Below, piece by piece: positions 28,523-37,041 of a stretch of DNA of 64,000 nucleotides (position 1 is its first letter; each line of letters begins with the position of its first letter). The stretch is from positions 186,001 through 250,000 of the forward strand of contig NZ_JAAMRF010000004.1 of assembly GCF_013522725.1 (NCBI RefSeq). The letters are read 5' to 3'. Source of the stretch: Stutzerimonas azotifigens (GTDB lineage: Bacteria; Pseudomonadota; Gammaproteobacteria; Pseudomonadales; Pseudomonadaceae). The notes under the pieces are model-generated. The model was given only the letters and a program-made list of their open reading frames with translations. It ran no database searches and was not told the origin of the DNA. Both the position numbers and the translations under genes were made by a program.

Positions 28523-28629
28523 GTAGGGTGGATGACGGCGAAGCCTCATCCACCTTGCGGTTCGGGGCCTCGCAGGTCCTTCGCGGCACGACCAACTTCG
28601 CGGTGGATGGCTGCGGCCATCCACCCTAC
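28523..28629. repeat. 107-base palindromic element with GTAGGGTGGAT ends
   Basis: The element is bounded by a perfect 11-base inverted repeat, GTAGGGTGGAT (28523-28533) and ATCCACCCTAC (28619-28629). It has inner complementary stretches around GGATG / CATCC. It starts four bases after a stop codon and fills most of the gap before the DUF5943 gene. It is the same family as copies at 14141, 29213 and 34836. Confidence 0.8.
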
Positions 28630-28656
28630 GCCTGACTTGAATCCGGAGTGTTCCTC

Positions 28657-29187
28657 ATGCCCAGCCACGCCCCCGAAATGCCCATCCAGGTCGACGACGA
28701 GACCGGCGTCTGGACCACCGATGCGCTGCCGATGCTCTATGTGCCCCGCCACTTCTTCGTCAACAACCACAGGGGCATCGAGGAGGTGCTCGGCGCCGAG
28801 AAATACGCCGAGATCCTCTACAAGGCCGGCTACACGTCCGCCTGGCACTGGTGCGAGAAGGAAGCGGAGTGCCACGGGCTCGAAGGCGCGGCGGTGTTCG
28901 AGCACTACATGAAGCGCATCTCGCAGCGCGGCTGGGGGCTGTTCGACATCCAGGAGCTGGACCTCGCCAAAGGCACCGCCCAGGTGCGCCTGCGCCACTC
29001 CGCCTTCGTGTACGTGTACGGCAAGGTCAATCGCAAGGTGGATTACATGTTCACCGGCTGGTTTTCCGGCGCCCTGGACCAGATTCTCGCCGCCGCCGGC
29101 AGTCCGATCCGCACGGTGACCGTGCAGGAATACAGCGGCGCCGAGGACGGCCACGACGACGGGCTGTTCGTGACCCGGCCGCTGTAA
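28657..29187 (+). CDS. DUF5943 protein of the dimethylglycine cluster
   Basis: This 176-residue soluble protein corresponds to the conserved gene that follows the M19 homologue and precedes dgcA in pseudomonads (DUF5943). The fold includes a 4-vinyl-reductase-like region (GLEGAAVFEHYMKRISQRGWG and the C-terminal FTGWFSGALDQILAAAG). It has no catalytic motif I can name. ATG 28657, with GGAG at nine bases, is preferred over GTG 28648. Its constant position beside dgcA suggests a ligand-binding or accessory role in dimethylglycine or methyl-group metabolism; that is inference. Confidence 0.82.
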   Translation: MPSHAPEMPIQVDDETGVWTTDALPMLYVPRHFFVNNHRGIEEVLGAEKYAEILYKAGYTSAWHWCEKEAECHGLEGAAVFEHYMKRISQRGWGLFDIQELDLAKGTAQVRLRHSAFVYVYGKVNRKVDYMFTGWFSGALDQILAAAGSPIRTVTVQEYSGAEDGHDDGLFVTRPL

Positions 29188-29212
29188 CCGAACGATCTGC
29201 GACACCGGCCCT

Positions 29213-29240
29213 GGTGGATGGCTTCGGCCATCCACCCTAC
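29213..29240. repeat. Palindromic hairpin of the GTAGGGTGGAT family
   Basis: This is a perfect 10-bp stem, GGTGGATGGC / GCCATCCACC, with TTCG loop, a very stable tetraloop, followed by CTAC. It stands between the DUF5943 gene and dgcA and may act as an mRNA-processing or partial termination structure. Confidence 0.75.
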
Positions 29241-29293
29241 GCAGACACGCCGCGCAGCGTGAGCGCGCAGTAGCCGAATCGAGGAAAAGGAAA

Positions 29294-31366
29294 ATGGCCT
29301 TCGAAGCAATGTTCCAGCCGATCCAGATCGGCAAGCTCACCATTCGCAACCGGGTGCTCTCGACCGCGCACGCCGAGGTCTACGCCACCGACGGCGGCAT
29401 GACCACCGAGCGCTACGTGAAGTACTACGAGGAAAAGGCCAAGGGTGGCATCGGCCTGGCCATCTGCGGCGGCTCCTCGGTGGTCGCGATCGACAGTCCG
29501 CAGCACTGGTGGTCCTCGGTGAACCTCTCCACCGACCGGATCATTCCGCACTTCCAGAACCTGGCCGACGCCATGCACAAGCATGGCGCCAAGATCATGA
29601 TCCAGATTACCCACATGGGTCGCCGTTCGCGCTGGGACGGCGGCCACTGGCCGACCTTGATGTCGCCCTCCGGCATCCGCGAACCGGTACACCGTGCCAC
29701 CTGCAAGACCATCGAGCCCGAAGAGATCCAGCGGGTGATCGGAAACTTCGCCCAAGCCGCCCGGCGCGCCAAGGAAGGCGGCCTGGACGGCGTCGAGCTC
29801 TCGGCCGTGCACCAGCACCTGATCGACCAGTTCTGGTCGCCGCGGGTGAACAAGCGCACCGACGAATGGGGCGGCAGCTTCGAGAACCGCATGCGCTTCG
29901 GCCTGGAAGTGCTCAAGGCCGTACGCGCCGAGGTGGGCGATGACTTCTGCGTGGGCATGCGCATCTGCGGCGACGAATTCCATCCCGATGGCCTCTCCCA
30001 CGAGGACATGAAGCAGATCGCGGCCTATTACGACGCCACCGGCATGATCGATTTCATCGGGGTGGTCGGATCAGGGTGCGACACCCACAACACCTTGGCC
30101 AACGTCATTCCCAACATGAGCTATCCGCCAGAGCCCTTCCTGCATCTGGCGGCCGGCATCAAGGAAGTGGTCAAGGTGCCGGTGCTGCATGCGCAGAACA
30201 TCAAGGACCCGAACCAGGCCACGCGCATCCTCGAAGGCGGCTACGTGGACATGGTCGGCATGACCCGCGCGCACATCGCCGATCCGCACCTGATCGCCAA
30301 GATCAGGATGGGCCAGGTCGACCAGATCCGGCAGTGCGTCGGCGCCAACTACTGCATCGACCGCCAGTACCAGGGCCTGGACGTGCTGTGCATCCAGAAC
30401 GCCGCGACCAGCCGCGAGTACATGGGCGTGCCGCACATCATCGAAAAGTCCACAGGCCCCAAGCGCAAGGTGGTGATCGTCGGCGGTGGTCCGGCCGGGA
30501 TGGAGGCCGCACGCGTCTGCGCCGAACGCGGCCACGACGTGACGCTTTTCGAGAAGCAGGAGCAGTTGGGTGGCCAGATCACCCTGGCCTCGAAAGCTCC
30601 ACAACGTGACCAGATCGCCGGCATCACCCGCTGGTACCAACTGGAGTTTGCGCGTTTAGGAATAGACCTGAGGCTGGGCACTACGGCGGATGTGGACACC
30701 ATTGCTGACCTGCGCGCCGACATCGTTGTCCTCGCCAATGGCGGTCATCCGTTCCTCGAACAGGTCGAGCACTGGGGCGCGTCCGAAGGGCTGGTGGTCA
30801 GCAGCTGGGACATCCTCAGCGGCAAGGTGGCCCCGGGCAAGAACGTGCTGGTCTACGACACCATCTGCGAATTCACCGGGATGTCGGTGGCCGACTTCAT
30901 CGCCGACAAGGGAAGCCAGGTCGAGATCGTCACCGATGACATCAAACCGGGCGTGGCCGTTGGCGGCACCAGCTTCCCCACCTACTACCGCAGCCTGTAC
31001 CCCAAGGACGTGATCATGACCGGCGACCTGATGCTGGAGAAGGTTTACGCCGAGGGCGACAAGAAGGTTGCGGTGCTGGAGAACGAATACACCGGTGCCA
31101 GGGAGGAACGCGTCGTGGACCAGATTGTCGTCGAAAACGGCGTGCGCCCGGACGAGTCGCTGTACTACGCCCTCAAGGAAGGCTCGCTAAACAAGGGCCA
31201 GATCGACATCGACGCGTTGTTCGCCATCGAACCGCAGCCCTGTCTGGCGAGCCTCGACGACGGGACGGCCAGCGGCTACCTGCTGTTCCGCATCGGCGAC
31301 TGCGTGGCCCAGCGCAATACCCACGCGGCGATCTACGACGCGCTGCGGCTGTGCAAGGACTTCTAA
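29294..31366 (+). CDS. dgcA: Dimethylglycine demethylase subunit DgcA
   Basis: This enzyme oxidatively demethylates dimethylglycine to sarcosine. The 690-residue protein is a trimethylamine-dehydrogenase-type flavoprotein: an FMN-binding TIM barrel (residues 1-335), an iron-sulfur segment, then an FAD/NAD(P)-type Rossmann region (VVIVGGGPAGMEAARVCA, about 396-413). In trimethylamine dehydrogenase the cluster has four cysteines; here the pattern is Cys348, Ala351, Cys354, Cys366, so one ligand is missing. The cysteine that tethers FMN in that enzyme is also replaced (STAHAEVY). GAGGAAAAGG lies upstream of the ATG. DgcB and the ETF pair follow. Confidence 0.94.
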   Translation: MAFEAMFQPIQIGKLTIRNRVLSTAHAEVYATDGGMTTERYVKYYEEKAKGGIGLAICGGSSVVAIDSPQHWWSSVNLSTDRIIPHFQNLADAMHKHGAKIMIQITHMGRRSRWDGGHWPTLMSPSGIREPVHRATCKTIEPEEIQRVIGNFAQAARRAKEGGLDGVELSAVHQHLIDQFWSPRVNKRTDEWGGSFENRMRFGLEVLKAVRAEVGDDFCVGMRICGDEFHPDGLSHEDMKQIAAYYDATGMIDFIGVVGSGCDTHNTLANVIPNMSYPPEPFLHLAAGIKEVVKVPVLHAQNIKDPNQATRILEGGYVDMVGMTRAHIADPHLIAKIRMGQVDQIRQCVGANYCIDRQYQGLDVLCIQNAATSREYMGVPHIIEKSTGPKRKVVIVGGGPAGMEAARVCAERGHDVTLFEKQEQLGGQITLASKAPQRDQIAGITRWYQLEFARLGIDLRLGTTADVDTIADLRADIVVLANGGHPFLEQVEHWGASEGLVVSSWDILSGKVAPGKNVLVYDTICEFTGMSVADFIADKGSQVEIVTDDIKPGVAVGGTSFPTYYRSLYPKDVIMTGDLMLEKVYAEGDKKVAVLENEYTGAREERVVDQIVVENGVRPDESLYYALKEGSLNKGQIDIDALFAIEPQPCLASLDDGTASGYLLFRIGDCVAQRNTHAAIYDALRLCKDF

Positions 31367-31450
31367 GAAGCTTGAAGCTGGACGCTTGAGGCTGAAAGTG
31401 AAAAGCGACCGAACCGCTTCCAGCTTCCGGCTTCCGACTTCCAGCTCTCC
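31366..31450. repeat. Imperfect palindrome of GAAGCT/AGCTTC words
   Basis: The 101-base gap between dgcA and dgcB is nearly filled by a left arm of GAAGCTTGAAGCTGG-type words and a right arm of CTTCCAGCTTCCGGCTTCC-type words. Together they form a long imperfect hairpin, in the manner of AGCTT-rich repeats found between pseudomonad genes. Confidence 0.6.
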
Positions 31451-31467
31451 AGATCGGGTGAGCTGCA

Positions 31468-33447
31468 ATGCTTGATACGATACTTCAGATTCTGCTCTCC
31501 GCCGCCCTGGGCCTGGCCGTACTCGGTGCAGTGAAGCGATTCTCTATGTGGCGCCGCGGGCGTCCTGCGCCGGTCGACTGGCTCGGCGGGCTGATGAAGA
31601 TGCCGCGGCGCTACCTGGTAGACCTGCACCACGTGGTCGAACGCGACAAGTACATGTCCCGCACCCACGTGGCCACTGCCGGCGGTTTCGTGCTCGCAGC
31701 GCTGCTCGCCGTGGTCGTACACGGCTTCGGCCTGCACGCCCGCATCCTTGGCTTCGCCCTGCTGGCGGCCACAGCGCTGATGTTCGTCGGCGCCCTGTTC
31801 GTCGCCAGACGCCGCCGTAACCCGCCCTCACGCCTGTCGAAAGGCCCCTGGATGCGCCTGCCGAAAAGCCTGCTGATGTTCGCAGCGAGCTTCTTCCTCG
31901 CCACGCTGCCGGTTGCGGGCATTCTGCCAGAGGGTTTCGGTGGCTGGCTGATGGCGGTGATTCTTGCTGTCGGGGTGGCCTGGGGCGTGTCCGAACTCTT
32001 CTTCGGCATGGCCTGGGGCGGGCCGATGAAGCACGCCTTCGCCGGGGCATTGCATTTGGCCTGGCACCGGCGTCCGGAGCGTTTCCGGGCGCCGCACAAC
32101 GCCAGCGCAGCGCGCTCCAGTGGGCTCAAAGCGCTGGATTTCGAGGACATTGCGGCACCGCTCGGGGTAGGCAAACCCCGCGACTTCACCTGGAACCAGC
32201 TGCTCGGCTTCGACGCCTGCGTGCAATGCGGACGTTGCGAAGCCATGTGCCCGGCGTTCGCCGCAGGCCAGCCGTTGAACCCGAAAAAGCTCATCCAGGA
32301 CATGGTCGTGGGCCTCGCCGGCGGCAGCGACAAGGCCTACTTCGGCAGCCCCTACCCCGGAATTCCGGTCGGTGAGCACGCTGGCGCACCTGACCAGCCG
32401 ATCGTTGTGGCCGGGGCCGGGGGCCTGCTCGAAGCCGACACCCTGTGGTCGTGCACCACCTGCCGCGCCTGCGTGGAGGAATGCCCGATGATGATCGAGC
32501 ACGTCGATGCCATCGTCGACATGCGCCGGCACCTGACGCTGGAAAAAGGCGCCACGCCGGGCAAGGGGGCGGAGGTGCTGGACAACCTGATCGCCACCGA
32601 CAACCCCGGTGGCTTCGCACCCGGCGGCCGGCTCAACTGGGCGGCCGACCTCGATCTGCCGCTGATGAGCGAGCAACACTCGGCCGAGGTGCTGTTCTGG
32701 GTCGGCGACGGCGCTTTCGACATGCGCAACCAGCGCTCCCTGCGCGCATTCGTGAAGATCCTGCGCGCGGCGCACGTCGATTTCGCCGTGCTCGGCCTGG
32801 AAGAACGCGACAGCGGAGACCTGGCCCGCCGCCTCGGCGATGAAGCCACCTTCCAGACGCTGGCCAGGCGCAACATCGCCACCCTGTCCGGCTACCGCTT
32901 CGCACGGATCGTCACCTGCGACCCCCACAGCTTCCATGTGCTGAAGAACGAGTACGGCGCCCTTGGTGGCCACTACGAGGTGATGCACCACAGCACCTTC
33001 ATCGACGAGCTGGTGCGCCACGGCGCGCTCAGGCTCGGCCAGAGCAAGGCCAGCCGGGTGACCTATCATGACCCCTGCTACCTCGGCCGCTACAACGGCG
33101 AATACGAGGCGCCGCGCGCCGTGCTCAAGGCCACCGGTATCGAGGTCAGCGAGATGCAGCGCTCGGGCTTTCGCTCGCGCTGCTGCGGAGGGGGCGGTGG
33201 CGCACCGATCACCGACATCCCCGGCACCCAGCGAATACCCGACATGCGCATGGCCGACATTCGCGAGACCGGTGCCGAACTGGTGGCCGTGGGCTGTCCG
33301 CAATGCACCGCCATGCTCGAAGGCGTGGTCGGCCCGCGCCCCGAGGTCAAGGACATCGCCGAGCTGGTGGCCGAAGCGCTGATCGAGCCGGACGCACCGG
33401 TAAAGCCGTCCGCGCCGGCGGCGCGTGAAGTCGCGGAGGTACAGTGA
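31468..33447 (+). CDS. dgcB: Dimethylglycine demethylase subunit DgcB (membrane iron-sulfur protein)
   Basis: This 659-residue membrane-bound iron-sulfur protein should pass electrons from DgcA/ETF towards the quinone pool. The N-terminal ~200 residues hold several membrane helices (LLSAALGLAVLGAV, FVLAALLAVVVHGF, ALLAATALMFVGALF). Two [4Fe-4S] motifs follow: CVQCGRCEAMCP and CTTCRACVEECP. The C-terminus has cysteine-rich CCG domains (SRCCGGGGGAPI, and VGCPQCTAML), as in heterodisulfide reductase subunit D-like proteins. It is the same family as membrane ETF oxidoreductase-like proteins. It follows dgcA in the canonical order. Confidence 0.93.
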   Translation: MLDTILQILLSAALGLAVLGAVKRFSMWRRGRPAPVDWLGGLMKMPRRYLVDLHHVVERDKYMSRTHVATAGGFVLAALLAVVVHGFGLHARILGFALLAATALMFVGALFVARRRRNPPSRLSKGPWMRLPKSLLMFAASFFLATLPVAGILPEGFGGWLMAVILAVGVAWGVSELFFGMAWGGPMKHAFAGALHLAWHRRPERFRAPHNASAARSSGLKALDFEDIAAPLGVGKPRDFTWNQLLGFDACVQCGRCEAMCPAFAAGQPLNPKKLIQDMVVGLAGGSDKAYFGSPYPGIPVGEHAGAPDQPIVVAGAGGLLEADTLWSCTTCRACVEECPMMIEHVDAIVDMRRHLTLEKGATPGKGAEVLDNLIATDNPGGFAPGGRLNWAADLDLPLMSEQHSAEVLFWVGDGAFDMRNQRSLRAFVKILRAAHVDFAVLGLEERDSGDLARRLGDEATFQTLARRNIATLSGYRFARIVTCDPHSFHVLKNEYGALGGHYEVMHHSTFIDELVRHGALRLGQSKASRVTYHDPCYLGRYNGEYEAPRAVLKATGIEVSEMQRSGFRSRCCGGGGGAPITDIPGTQRIPDMRMADIRETGAELVAVGCPQCTAMLEGVVGPRPEVKDIAELVAEALIEPDAPVKPSAPAAREVAEVQ

Positions 33448-33556
33448 TGGTGGCTCGCGGGTTCCCCTCACGCCTAAGCCGGGTGCCCCTGGCCCCGCCT
33501 TTACGCCCCTCCAAAAGTCGACAACGCGCACCCCGCCCAGCCCCGGAGATCCCGTC

Positions 33557-34786
33557 ATGAGCGACATCATCCGCCGCGACCCGCGTGCCGAGTGGATCGC
33601 CCGCAACCGCCTGCATCCCTTGCACGCAGCGATGCAGAAAAGCGACACCCGCTGGATGGGCCCCAACGGGCTGATCCGCAAGAACCCCCACGCCCTCGCG
33701 GCCGGGTTCGTCGGCCCCAGCGGCCTCAAACGCATCGACCGTTCCGGCGCCGAGCAAGGCGGCGGGCAGAAGCGCAGTGCGCCAGAAACGGCGGTGCGCT
33801 TGCCGCTGCACCTCGTCGAGCAGCCGAGCCATCTGGTGGCCGTGGTGCCGGACATGGTCGGTGGCCGCCTCGGCAGCCATGACCGGGATGTGTTCGGCCT
33901 TGCCCGGCAGCTGGCCGGCGCTACCGGCGCGGTGCTGGCCGTGGTCTTCGGCCAGCTCAGGGAAGACGCCTTCGACACCGCCGGCGCCGACCGTTTGCTG
34001 ATCCTGGAGGGCGATGCCTATGACGGCTATTGCCCAGAGCAGCGCCTGCTCGCCCTTCGCGCGGTTGAGAGCGGCTTCGCGCCGCGCCACTGGCTGTTGC
34101 CCGACAGCCGCAGCGGTGGCGGCGAGCTCGGCCGGCGCCTGGCGGCGAGCCTTGGCGAACGGCCGGCCACGCGTGTCTGGCAAATGCGCGACGGGTTCTG
34201 CAGCAGCCGCGCCGGTGCCGGCCGCGAGGACCTTGTCCAGCCTACGCCGCGTCTGGTCCTTGCTTCCGCCGAATGCGCCGAGCCGGTCAGCGATACCCGC
34301 CACGAGGCCCGCCAGGTCGAACTGCCCGCGCCCGTGATCAGCCATCTGCCGCGCATGGAAGACCTCGGCGCGGTCGCCGTCGACCCGTCGCAGATCCCGC
34401 TGGCCGAGGCTGAATTCATCCTGTCCGGCGGCAATGGCATCACCGACTGGAACCTGTTCCACCGTGCCGCGGCCATCCTCGGCGCCACCGAAGGCGCGTC
34501 GCGGGTGGCGGTGGACGACGGCCATATGCCGCGCGCGCGGCAGGTCGGCGCCACCGGTACCTGGGTTACCGCGCGGGTCTACCTGGCGGTCGGGATCTCC
34601 GGGGCGATCCAGCACCTGCAAGGCATCGGCGCCTGCGAAAAGGTCATCGCGGTCAACCTCGACCCTGGCTGCGACATGCTCAAGCGTGCCGACCTCGCGG
34701 TCGTCGGCGATTCGGCTGCGATCCTCCAGGCGCTGATCGAGCGCGTCGCCGCCCATCGACAGGGAGGGAGACGTGATGCGGCTTGA
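33557..34786 (+). CDS. etfA: Electron transfer flavoprotein alpha subunit, betaine-cluster type
   Basis: This 409-residue ETF alpha homologue is longer than the usual ~310, with an extra N-terminal stretch. The C-terminal FAD domain is well kept: GASRVAVDDGHMPRARQVG, TGTWVTARVYLAVGISGAIQ, and NLDPGCDMLKRADLAVVGD. Expected role: accept electrons from dimethylglycine (and perhaps other methylamine) dehydrogenation and hand them to DgcB. The frame opens at 33425, but ATG 33557 (GGAG upstream) begins the conserved N-terminus. This dedicated ETF is distinct from the housekeeping fatty-acid ETF. Confidence 0.92.
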   Translation: MSDIIRRDPRAEWIARNRLHPLHAAMQKSDTRWMGPNGLIRKNPHALAAGFVGPSGLKRIDRSGAEQGGGQKRSAPETAVRLPLHLVEQPSHLVAVVPDMVGGRLGSHDRDVFGLARQLAGATGAVLAVVFGQLREDAFDTAGADRLLILEGDAYDGYCPEQRLLALRAVESGFAPRHWLLPDSRSGGGELGRRLAASLGERPATRVWQMRDGFCSSRAGAGREDLVQPTPRLVLASAECAEPVSDTRHEARQVELPAPVISHLPRMEDLGAVAVDPSQIPLAEAEFILSGGNGITDWNLFHRAAAILGATEGASRVAVDDGHMPRARQVGATGTWVTARVYLAVGISGAIQHLQGIGACEKVIAVNLDPGCDMLKRADLAVVGDSAAILQALIERVAAHRQGGRRDAA

Positions 34787-34835
34787 CCTTGGATGGGCGG
34801 CGTTATTCACGTTCGCCACCCCCATGGACCGCCAC

Positions 34836-34866
34836 GGTGGATCGGTGGAACGTGATCCACCCTACG
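34836..34866. repeat. GTAGGGTGGAT-family palindrome between etfA and etfB
   Basis: GGTGGATC (34836-34843) pairs with GATCCACC (34854-34861), followed by CTACGG. It lies 11 bases before the etfB start codon, so the hairpin is close to the ribosome site and could tune EtfB output. Confidence 0.7.
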
Positions 34867-34876
34867 GAGCTCAGCC

Positions 34877-35650
34877 ATGACTGATCTGCACGTCGTCGCA
34901 CTGGTTTCGGTCGGCGCTCACCCCACCTCCGGCCGCCCTCGCCGCGCCGAGCAGGACGCCCGCGCCGTCGAACTCGGCCTGCGGCTGGCTGGCGAGCAGT
35001 TGCAGGTGGTGCATGCCGGCGATGTCGCCGACGAGGCCTTGCGCGCCTATCTCGGCATGGGATTGCCCAGGTTGACCGTGCTCGAACAGCCACCACGGGC
35101 CGATGCCCTTCCGGCGCTGGTCGAGCACCTGGCGAACTCGCCCGCGCAACTGGTCCTGACCGGGAGCCAGGCGGAAACCGGCGAAGGCTCCGGCATGCTG
35201 CCGTACCTGTTGGCCGAACGGCTCGGCTGGCCGCTGGTGGTCGGTCTGGCGGACATCGAATCCGTAGAGAACGGCCAGGCGCTGGTGTTGCAGGCCCTGC
35301 CCCGCGGCCAGCGCAGACGGCTGCGGGTGCGCCTGCCGTTTCTGGCCAGCGTCGACAACGGCGCACCGGCGGCGCGCCAGAGCGCCTTCGGCCCGGCACG
35401 CCGAGGCCAGTTGCAGGCTCAGGAATCCGCGCCGGCCGTCGATCCCCTGCTCTCCGTTGCCACGCTGCAACCGGCCCGCCTGCGCCCCAAGCGCCTGAAG
35501 GTGGTGAGCGCCGGCAGCGCCGCCGAGCGCATGCGCGCCGCCACCCGCAAGGCCACCGGAGGGGGTGGCCAGACGCTCGAAGGGGTTTCGCCGCAGGCCG
35601 CGGCAGAGGCTATCTTCAATGTGCTGCTGGACGAAGGGGTGCTGCGTTAG
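34877..35650 (+). CDS. etfB: Electron transfer flavoprotein beta subunit, betaine-cluster type
   Basis: This 257-residue ETF beta homologue pairs with the alpha subunit upstream. Recognisable parts are the AMP/nucleotide-binding Rossmann-like domain (LVLTGSQAETGEGSGMLPYLLAERLGWP) and the C-terminal PARLRPKRLKVVSAG segment. It is diverged from housekeeping EtfB but collinear with it. CGGAGC precedes the ATG. It is followed by a small gene (35673) that is a constant part of this cluster. Confidence 0.9.
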   Translation: MTDLHVVALVSVGAHPTSGRPRRAEQDARAVELGLRLAGEQLQVVHAGDVADEALRAYLGMGLPRLTVLEQPPRADALPALVEHLANSPAQLVLTGSQAETGEGSGMLPYLLAERLGWPLVVGLADIESVENGQALVLQALPRGQRRRLRVRLPFLASVDNGAPAARQSAFGPARRGQLQAQESAPAVDPLLSVATLQPARLRPKRLKVVSAGSAAERMRAATRKATGGGGQTLEGVSPQAAAEAIFNVLLDEGVLR

Positions 35651-35672
35651 CACTGACCGTGGAGGAAGAACC

Positions 35673-35918
35673 ATGATGCATGCCGACCTGATCGACGCCG
35701 AGGATTTTCGCGAACGCCTGGTGGCGCTTGGCCTGGCGATTCCACCGGGATCGAGCCCGGAGCGCGCCTGCGAGCTGGCCGTGACCGGACTCGATGGCGA
35801 ACGCGCGCTGGCCTTGCGCCGGCTGGTGGAGGAACTGCTCGGCAGCAGCGCTACCCTGCTACCGGCCGTGCGCGAGGCGATTTCCCGCAACCTGCTGCCA
35901 GCACTGGTGCCGCGCTGA
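35673..35918 (+). CDS. Small conserved protein at the end of the dgc-etf operon
   Basis: This 81-residue, mostly helical, acidic-basic mixed protein has no signal peptide and no cysteine. A strong GGAGGA ribosome site precedes ATG ATG at 35673/35676; I take the first. It sits 22 bases after etfB. A gene of similar size occupies this place in P. aeruginosa, so it is likely real and co-translated. No domain is recognised. A role as an ETF or DgcB assembly or regulatory partner is possible but unproven. Confidence 0.72.
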   Translation: MMHADLIDAEDFRERLVALGLAIPPGSSPERACELAVTGLDGERALALRRLVEELLGSSATLLPAVREAISRNLLPALVPR

Positions 35919-35940
35919 TTGGCGAGGTTTGCGTTGGGCG

Positions 35941-36005
35941 GTCTCGACCGCGAAGGATTCGGCGCTCCATTCGCGGTCAAGACTAGGCGTCCCCGACCGC
36001 TCCTA
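35941..36005. repeat. Palindromic repeat, second copy of the 12681 element
   Basis: GTCTCGACCGCGAA (35941-35954) is the near-complement of TTCGCGGTCAAGAC (35970-35983), making a long hairpin. Bases 35970-35999 match 12681-12710 at 28 of 30 positions. It lies between the dgc-etf operon and the convergent choline-sulfate binding-protein gene and may help end transcription. Confidence 0.75.
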
Positions 36006-36075
36006 CGAATAATGCCCCGCTCGATCTTATCCACCACACAGAAAGCTCTAAAGGGCGAGGCCGCCCTTCAGCCAA

Positions 36076-37002
36076 TCACAACTTCGCCTTCACCGCCTCG
36101 AGCCCACTCTCGCCATCGCGGGTCTGGACGCCGTCGAGCCAGCCGTCGAGCACCTGTGGGTTGGCCTGCAACCAGGCCTTGACCGCGCCGTCGTGGGACG
36201 CCTGCTTGCTGTCGACCTGCTGCATGATGCTGTTCTCCATGTCCTGGGTGAACGTCAGGTTCTTCAGCAAGGCGCCGACATTGGGGCACTGCGCCGCATA
36301 GCCCTTGCGCGTCAGGGTGTTCACGCTGCCGCTCTCACCGAAGTACTTCTCGCCGCCCTTGAGGTAGCGCATGTCGAACTGCACGTTCATCGGATGCGGG
36401 GTCCAGCCGAGGAAGACCACGAACTGGTCGCGTCTGACCGCCCGCCCCACCTGCACCAGCATCGCCTGTTCGCTGGACTCCACCAGTTTCCAGTCACCGA
36501 GGCCGAACTCGTCGGCGGCGATCATTTCCTTGATCGACTCGTTGGCCGGCGAGCCCGCGCCGATGCCGTAGATGGTGTTGTTGAAGCGGCTGGCGTGGGC
36601 GTCCAGATCGGCGAAGGTCTTGACCCCCGCCTCGTAGGCGTAGGCCGGCACGGCCAGGGTGTACTCGGTACCGCTGAGATTCTCCGCGACCTCGTCGAGC
36701 TCACCGCTGGCGACCAGCTTGTCGTAATGGCTCTGCTGGGCGGGCATCCAGTTGCCGAGGAAGACGTCCACCTGGCCCTTCTGCAGCCCGGCGAAGATGA
36801 TCGGCACCGCCAGGGTCGAGCTCTGCACCTTGTAACCGAGCCCCTCGAGCACGAAACGGGCGATGCCATTGGTGACCGCGATGTCGCTCCAGCCCGGATC
36901 GCCCAGGGTCACGGTGGCGCATGACGCCTCCTCGGCATGGGCCGACAGGCTGCCTGCGGTCAATGCCAGCCCGAGGGCCCATGCTGCTCGTGTCGTCTTC
37001 AT
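36076..37002 (-). CDS. Choline-type ABC substrate-binding protein (ChoX/BetX-like)
   Basis: This 308-residue periplasmic binding protein has a signal peptide ending AHA-EE. It is of the quaternary-amine group: SCATVTLGDPGWSDI, FLGNWMPAQQ and FLGWTPHPMNVQ supply aromatic cage residues. A cysteine pair (ASCATV and AAQCPN) matches CaiX and CbcX. It lies 39 bases after betC on the same strand. The ligand is therefore most likely choline or choline-O-sulfate, with transport via the CbcVW core. ATG 37002 fits the AGGAGAGA site better than GTG 37005. Symbol left blank because choX versus betX cannot be decided. Confidence 0.85.
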   Translation of the reverse strand: MKTTRAAWALGLALTAGSLSAHAEEASCATVTLGDPGWSDIAVTNGIARFVLEGLGYKVQSSTLAVPIIFAGLQKGQVDVFLGNWMPAQQSHYDKLVASGELDEVAENLSGTEYTLAVPAYAYEAGVKTFADLDAHASRFNNTIYGIGAGSPANESIKEMIAADEFGLGDWKLVESSEQAMLVQVGRAVRRDQFVVFLGWTPHPMNVQFDMRYLKGGEKYFGESGSVNTLTRKGYAAQCPNVGALLKNLTFTQDMENSIMQQVDSKQASHDGAVKAWLQANPQVLDGWLDGVQTRDGESGLEAVKAKL

Positions 37003-37041
37003 CACTCTCTCCTTGCTTGGTTATCTGCGCTCGTAGGCCCC

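Noticed and set aside
31828..33978. A 716-codon minus-strand frame opposite dgcB and etfA
   Set aside because: Shadow of the real genes; composition is dominated by Ala, Gly, Arg, His and it has no recognisable domain.
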